Position numbers and translations under genes: made by a program. DNA of 44,369 bases, taken from an uncultured Collinsella sp. (GTDB lineage: Bacteria > Actinomycetota > Coriobacteriia > Coriobacteriales > Coriobacteriaceae). Positions 40,693-44,369 of this stretch are shown piece by piece. The stretch spans positions 1-44,369 of the forward strand of contig CABSKX010000012.1 in NCBI GenBank assembly GCA_902478365.1, written 5' to 3'. The first letter of the stretch is position 1; every line of letters begins with the position of its first letter. Below the pieces are notes generated by a model, which did not search any database, was not told the origin of the DNA, and was given only the letters and a program-made list of their open reading frames with translations.

Positions 40693-41268
40693 GTGAGTAC
40701 CCGTAGCGCCACGAACAAGCGCACGCAATCCCACGAAGTTACCGGGGTTGCGCGCAAGTCCGCCGCATCTGCTAAGCCCGCTCGCCAGGCAGCGAGCTCC
40801 GTTCGCGTCGTGCCGGCTTCGTCTAAGGCACGCCGCAAAGAGCTCGAGAAGGGTGAAAACCTGGAAGGCCTTTCCAAGGAGGAAAAACGCGCCCGCAAGG
40901 CCAAGCAGCGTGCTCGCGAGGATCGTATCTATACGGTGTCGAATATCCTCCTTAAGCAGGATGAGGACTACACCAAGCGCCGCCGTATCTGGTGGGCCGT
41001 GCTCGCCATCGGCATGGTGCTCGTCGTGGCAATTTGGGCTTCGCTCTACTTCGCTCCCGGCGGCACGGTGTCCAGTCCCGTCCAGATGGTCGGCATCGTT
41101 TTGTCCTATGTCATCATTCTGGGTGACTTTATCTACGACTTCGTTCGTATTCGTCCCCTGCGCAACATGTACCGCACGCAGGCCGAGGGCATGTCCGAGA
41201 ACAAGCTCAACGCTCTTATCGAGCGCGCGGCTGCCGAGGAGGACAAGAAGGACTCCAAGAAGAAGTAG
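40693..41268 (+). CDS. Two-pass membrane protein with basic N-terminal tail
   Basis: This is a 191-aa protein of unknown function. The GTG start at 40693 abuts the purC stop, so it is co-transcribed with purC. Residues 1-95 are Lys/Arg/Ala-rich and probably cytoplasmic. Two membrane segments follow, about 100-121 (WWAVLAIGMVLVVAIWASLY) and 133-155. The C-terminal tail is highly charged (EEDKKDSKKK). Confidence 0.8.
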   Translation: MSTRSATNKRTQSHEVTGVARKSAASAKPARQAASSVRVVPASSKARRKELEKGENLEGLSKEEKRARKAKQRAREDRIYTVSNILLKQDEDYTKRRRIWWAVLAIGMVLVVAIWASLYFAPGGTVSSPVQMVGIVLSYVIILGDFIYDFVRIRPLRNMYRTQAEGMSENKLNALIERAAAEEDKKDSKKK

Positions 41269-41300
41269 CGTTTGTATTCATACATATCGCTAAGATATAA

Positions 41301-41329
41301 GGCGCGTCGTTTTAGCGGCGCGCCTTTTT
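41301..41329 (+). terminator. Terminator of purC and the following gene
   Basis: GGCGCG (41301-41306) pairs with CGCGCC (41319-41324) and is followed by five T residues. The stem can extend by a few interior pairs. Confidence 0.75.
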
Positions 41330-41357
41330 ACTGTTCTATAGATAGATGGAGTGGCAC

Positions 41358-42638
41358 ATGATTCGAGCTGCCCTGACGGTCGAAGAAGCTCTGGAGGGCA
41401 TGAAGGCCCTGGAGCCCAAGATTAAAAACTATGCGCGCCTGGTTGTCCGCAAGGGCGTAAACGTCAAGCCCGGCCAGGAGGTTGTCGTTCAGTCTCCGGT
41501 CGAGTGCGCGCCCTTTGCCCGCGTGGTGGTTGCGGAGGCTTATGCCGCCGGCGCTGGCCACGTGACGGTCATTTGGGCCGATGATGCCGTGACGAGGCTC
41601 ACGTACGAGCATGTCGAGAAAAGCTATTTTGAGCAGACGCCCGAGTGGAAGCGCCTGCAACTGGATTCCCTGGCCCAGGACGGTGCCTGCTTTATCTTTA
41701 TCGAGGGTGCGGATCCTGCGGCCCTCAAGGGCATCGATCCAGCCAAGCCGGCCGCGGCATCCAAGGCGAGGAATACGCAGTGCAAAGTTTTCCGCCGTGG
41801 ACTGGATTACAACATCAATCCGTGGTGCATCGCCGGCGCTCCGGTCGTGGCTTGGGCACACGAGGTGTTCCCGGGAGACGCCGACGAGGTTGCAATCTAT
41901 AAGCTGTGGAATGCGATTCTGCACACCGCTCGTGCCGATGGCCAGGACCCGGAGAGCGACTGGGAGCTTCATGACGCGGCATTCGAAAAGAACCTGCGTT
42001 TCCTGAACGACAATCGTTTTGACCGCCTACATTACACCGCGGCAAATGGAACCGATCTGACGATTGGCATGACGAAGGGTCACGAGTGGGCCGGCGGCAA
42101 GGGTAAGACGCCCGATGGACACCCCTTCTTCCCCAACATCCCCACCGAGGAGGTCTTCACCTCGCCTGATCGTATGCGTGCCGACGGTATCGTGTATTCG
42201 GCTATGCCGCTCATTCACCACGGTAACAAGGTTGACGATTTTTGGATTAAGTTCAAGGCCGGCCGCGTAGTGGACTACGATGCCCGTGTGGGCAAGGCGA
42301 CGCTTGCGAGCATTATTGACACCGATGAAGGTGCCGCTCATCTGGGCGAGGTCGCGCTCATTTCCAAGAACACTCCGATCCGCGAAAGCGGCGTTCTGTT
42401 CTATGACACGCTCTATGACGAGAACGCTAGCTGCCATCTCGCGCTAGGTGTCGGTTTCCCCGAATGCATCGAGGGTGGGTACGACATGTCCAAGGAAGAG
42501 CTCCTGGAGCATGGCGTTAACGTCTCGAGCGCGCACGTCGATTTTATGATCGGCACGGACGACATCGATATTACGGGCATTACGCCTGATGGACGTGAAG
42601 TTGTGATTTTCCAGAACGGCCAATGGAGTTGGGAATAG
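41358..42638 (+). CDS. M29-family aminopeptidase
   Basis: This is a 426-aa metallopeptidase like thermostable aminopeptidases T/PepS. Characteristic parts are KPGQEVVVQSPVECAPFARV, NIPTEEVFTSPDRMRADGIV (metal ligand Glu residues), GVLFYDTLYDENASCHLALG and SSAHVDFMIGTDDIDI near the C-terminal end. I prefer the ATG at 41358, six nt after GGAG, over the ATG at 41346. It removes N-terminal amino acids from peptides in the cytoplasm. The 3' end contains the tRNA-Lys promoter. Confidence 0.93.
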   Translation: MIRAALTVEEALEGMKALEPKIKNYARLVVRKGVNVKPGQEVVVQSPVECAPFARVVVAEAYAAGAGHVTVIWADDAVTRLTYEHVEKSYFEQTPEWKRLQLDSLAQDGACFIFIEGADPAALKGIDPAKPAAASKARNTQCKVFRRGLDYNINPWCIAGAPVVAWAHEVFPGDADEVAIYKLWNAILHTARADGQDPESDWELHDAAFEKNLRFLNDNRFDRLHYTAANGTDLTIGMTKGHEWAGGKGKTPDGHPFFPNIPTEEVFTSPDRMRADGIVYSAMPLIHHGNKVDDFWIKFKAGRVVDYDARVGKATLASIIDTDEGAAHLGEVALISKNTPIRESGVLFYDTLYDENASCHLALGVGFPECIEGGYDMSKEELLEHGVNVSSAHVDFMIGTDDIDITGITPDGREVVIFQNGQWSWE

Positions 42639-42657
42639 TCCCAGACCGTGGTACAAT
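42629..42657 (+). promoter_or_regulatory. Promoter of tRNA-Lys
   Basis: TTGGGA (42629-42634) and TACAAT (42652-42657) are 17 bp apart. The -35 box overlaps the last codons of the aminopeptidase gene. The mature tRNA begins 10 bp later. Confidence 0.65.
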
Positions 42658-42666
42658 GCCACCCGC

Positions 42667-42739
42667 GGGCCGTTAGCTCAGCTGGCAGAGCAGGGGACTT
42701 TTAATCCCAAGGTCCAGGGTTCGAACCCCTGACGGCCCA
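42667..42739 (+). tRNA. tRNA-Lys (anticodon UUU)
   Basis: The acceptor GGGCCGT pairs with ACGGCCC. The anticodon loop ACTTTTAAT carries TTT. The T-arm is CCAGGGTTCGAACCCCTG and the discriminator is A. The next three bases are CCC, so CCA is not exactly encoded, unlike in the tRNA-Gly gene. Confidence 0.95.
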
Positions 42740-42753
42740 CCCAAAGATTGTTG

Positions 42754-42784
42754 AGACGGTCAACTTCGGTTGGCCGTCTTTTTT
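42754..42784 (+). terminator. Terminator of tRNA-Lys
   Basis: An 11-bp stem (42754-42764 with 42769-42779) closed by a UUCG tetraloop is followed by six T residues. Confidence 0.9.
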
Positions 42785-42808
42785 GTCGCCCTTTCATGGG
42801 TTCGAACC

Positions 42809-42913
42809 CGTCGGGGCGCGGAGCTGAGTAAACGCGTGAGCGTTTGCCAGCGCAGCGCGCAAGGCGCGAAAGCGCCGCAGCGGCCGCCTGCGGAGCAGGC
42901 TGAACCCCCGACG
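42809..42913. repeat. tRNA-linked multi-hairpin element, copy Lys
   Basis: The 105-bp element is bounded by CGTCGGGG (42809-42816) and CCCCGACG (42906-42913). It follows a GGGTTCGAACCC palindrome (42798-42809). Hairpins are AAACGC/GCGTTT, GGCGC/GCGCC with a GAAA loop, and GCCTGC/GCAGGC. The single-stranded CGCAGC between hairpins 2 and 3 is shared with the Gly copies. The end runs into a 24-bp duplicate (42902-42925) of the tRNA-Lys 3' end and its first flanking bases (42723-42746), with one mismatch. Confidence 0.75.
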
Positions 42914-42938
42914 GCCCACCCAAAGAAAGGGAAACGAA

Positions 42939-43736
42939 ATGAAAACAGATAGATACGGAATTAGCGGCAGCACATTAAAGATAATAGCGGCCATTTCGAT
43001 GGTTCTCGATCATGTAAGCAGGATCGTCCTGACCAATGGAATCATGACTCACGCATCGTACAATCAGATATCAGACGAGCAGTGGGCGATTCTAAGCGAG
43101 GCTTCGGATGTGCTTCATGTTCTTGGCAGAATTGCATTTCCCTTATTTTGCTTTTTGATAGTTGAGGGATTTTTGCATACTCATGACATAAAGAAGTACC
43201 TGCGAAATATGCTTGTCTTCGCAATCATTGCGGAGCCCATATACGATTTCGTTCAAACCGGGCAACTATTTGACCTTCGGCAACAAAATGTTATGTGTGA
43301 GCTCCTGCTTTCCTTGGTCTTTTTGATTATTCTGGAAAAGATACAAAGTCTTTCAAAATGGAAGAGGCACATCGCAGAAATTGCTCTGATTGTTTTGACA
43401 GCACTGGCAGCTGAATACACTAAACTAGATGGCGGCGTGTATGGCATTCTGCTTGTGGCTGCATTCTATATATTCCACGACAGCAAGGCCAAGATGTCCT
43501 TTGCTGCAGTATGCGCAGTGCTCCTTTCGTCATGCCATATAGTTGGCGGCGGATTTGAGTTTGCTACAGCTAATGTATTTAATCCTGATGTTGCTGCCGC
43601 GGTCGTTTCGTTGCTGCTTATCAATCTTTATAATGGCAAGCGAGGGCTGAAGCTGAAATACTTCTTCTACATTTTCTATCCGGCACATCTTGCTCTGATT
43701 TATGGTGTCTCAATTATTGTTTTGAACTGTCTTTAA
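42939..43736 (+). CDS. TraX-family membrane protein
   Basis: This is a 265-aa protein with about seven hydrophobic segments. ISGSTLKIIAAISMVLDHVS, GRIAFPLFCFLIVEGFLHTH and LDGGVYGILLVAAFY are typical of the TraX family. F-plasmid TraX acetylates pilin, but chromosomal homologues in Gram-positives have no known role and probably act as acyltransferase-like membrane proteins. Base composition is clearly AT-richer than that of the neighbours. It starts 13 bp after the duplicated tRNA-Lys tail, so acquisition at the tRNA site is likely. GAAAGGG supports the ATG start. Confidence 0.85.
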   Translation: MKTDRYGISGSTLKIIAAISMVLDHVSRIVLTNGIMTHASYNQISDEQWAILSEASDVLHVLGRIAFPLFCFLIVEGFLHTHDIKKYLRNMLVFAIIAEPIYDFVQTGQLFDLRQQNVMCELLLSLVFLIILEKIQSLSKWKRHIAEIALIVLTALAAEYTKLDGGVYGILLVAAFYIFHDSKAKMSFAAVCAVLLSSCHIVGGGFEFATANVFNPDVAAAVVSLLLINLYNGKRGLKLKYFFYIFYPAHLALIYGVSIIVLNCL

Positions 43737-44037
43737 TAACTCTCAAACAAGTCTCTGAAAGCAGAAACAAACTGACCCTAAGACTGCTTGTGAATTTCCG
43801 GAAGACCTGAGAGATGCGAGGATAGACAACGAGGGCTGCAGAAGATGCTTCTCAGCTCTCTGGCGGATCGCGCGTATCTGTATGAGGATCACTTCCGCAC
43901 ACTCATTAATAACAGTGATAAACACGGCAGATCCTCAAAACATGGGGCTGCGGAGGTCGAACGATGCTTCGACAGCATGAATGGCAGCGAGAAAGTGAGT
44001 TCGGAAACATCCCTTGGATGCTCCACCATAGAATGGA
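43737..44037. other. No recognisable gene
   Basis: The 301-bp stretch contains only short, unconvincing reading frames, and I found no cloverleaf despite the tRNA-style terminator that follows. It may be remnant sequence carried with the traX-like gene. Confidence 0.5.
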
Positions 44038-44067
44038 AAGCGATCGACTCCGGTTGGTCGCTTTTTT
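44038..44067 (+). terminator. tRNA-style terminator without a tRNA
   Basis: An 11-bp stem (44038-44048 with 44053-44063, including G-T pairs) is followed by six T residues. It closely resembles the tRNA-Lys terminator in loop and size. Confidence 0.7.
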
Positions 44068-44079
44068 GATGCCGCGACA

Positions 44080-44093
44080 CGGGTTCGAACCCG
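44080..44093. repeat. T-arm-like palindrome
   Basis: CGGGTTCGAACCCG is a perfect 14-bp palindrome equal to a tRNA T-arm, 13-14 nt after the U run of the preceding terminator. It is placed like the palindromes after the tRNA-Gly and tRNA-Lys terminators. Confidence 0.75.
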
Positions 44094-44369
44094 AACTTCT
44101 CTATATATAAGAACGCTTGGCGAACAAAACCTGCCTTTTACCGACGGGAAACAAATAGCTGATGCCTTTGGAGTAAAGTAGCGCTCCAGAGATGACCGAT
44201 GTCTCAACACCCATAAAACAGCTGGTCATCGCCAATATCAGAAGCCAATGCTTCAGTTTTAACCCCAGTGATGCGACTGAGGGATCTATTTATTTGTGAA
44301 CAAAATATGGAGTGCCAGATTCCCGCCCGCGGGGGCCCTCCGGTCTGGCAATATATCTCCTTGCCGCGC
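44094..44369. other. No recognisable gene; inverted repeat near the window end
   Basis: No gene is supported. TGCCAGA (44313-44319) and TCTGGCA (44344-44350) form a 7-bp inverted repeat around a very GC-rich core. A minus-strand frame stays open to the window edge for about 50 codons but resembles nothing I know. Confidence 0.4.

Noticed and set aside
42678..42923. Minus-strand frame with GRQGFEPW across tRNA-Lys
   Set aside because: Another tRNA-complement artefact; the DNA is explained by tRNA, terminator and hairpin element.
43960..44037. A tRNA gene before the terminator at 44038
   Set aside because: I looked for acceptor, anticodon and T-arm pairing here and found no consistent cloverleaf; the T-arm-like palindrome lies after, not before, the terminator.
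43845..44069. 74-codon plus-strand frame before the orphan terminator
   Set aside because: No ribosome binding site, no recognisable domain, and it runs into the terminator stem.

Overview
The window is a chromosomal replication-origin region of a high-GC Gram-positive bacterium. I infer a member of the Coriobacteriia (Actinomycetota), most like Collinsella, from the gene order, the GC-rich coding sequence, the paired WYL regulators and the style of the cell-wall-anchored adhesin. I had no database, so genus is a judgement. Genes left of about 11.2 kb (GHKL ATPase, dnaA, dnaN, recF, dciA, gyrB, gyrA) run leftward and genes right of it (rpmH, rnpA, yidD, yidC, khpB, rsmG, parA, parB) run rightward, as expected around a bidirectional origin.

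Origin: DnaA-box-like 9-mers (mainly TTTTCAACA) cluster in two intergenic regions, 11171-11455 (GHKL gene to rpmH) and 7840-8077 (dnaA to dnaN). The second also carries an AT-rich stretch with an array that fits the DnaA-trio unwinding element. The DnaA recognition helix reads RNHST where the usual form is RDHTT, which may relate to the unusual boxes. A GHKL-ATPase/winged-helix protein of unknown function is encoded just upstream of dnaA. Three perfect 16-bp parS sites lie between rsmG and parA. Two 2-mismatch relatives lie inside dnaA and beside rlmN. GyrA carries Phe and Glu at the positions equivalent to E. coli Ser83 and Asp87.

Middle (16.7-30.7 kb): rlmN, ddl, a DnaQ-DinG nuclease/helicase, a WYL regulator pair, a membrane protein that looks like an M28 peptidase split by a ~650-residue disordered insertion, a small membrane protein, and a thioester-domain LPXTG adhesin.

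Right (31-44 kb): tRNA-Gly(CCC), purB, a membrane-anchored solute-binding protein overlapping a diguanylate cyclase gene, a TSCPD protein, a Tat-type lipoprotein, an OmpR/histidine-kinase pair, purC, a membrane protein, an M29 aminopeptidase, tRNA-Lys(UUU), an AT-richer traX-like gene, and about 630 bp with no recognisable gene.

The most novel signal is a multi-hairpin element found downstream of both tRNA genes (31165-31289, 31317-31422 and 42809-42913). Its terminal stem and internal hairpins keep their pairing while the bases change. It ends in a duplicate of the adjacent tRNA 3' end and begins beside a T-arm-like palindrome a fixed 12-13 nt after the terminator U-run. This looks like an undescribed tRNA-tail-associated structured RNA or a very small mobile element.
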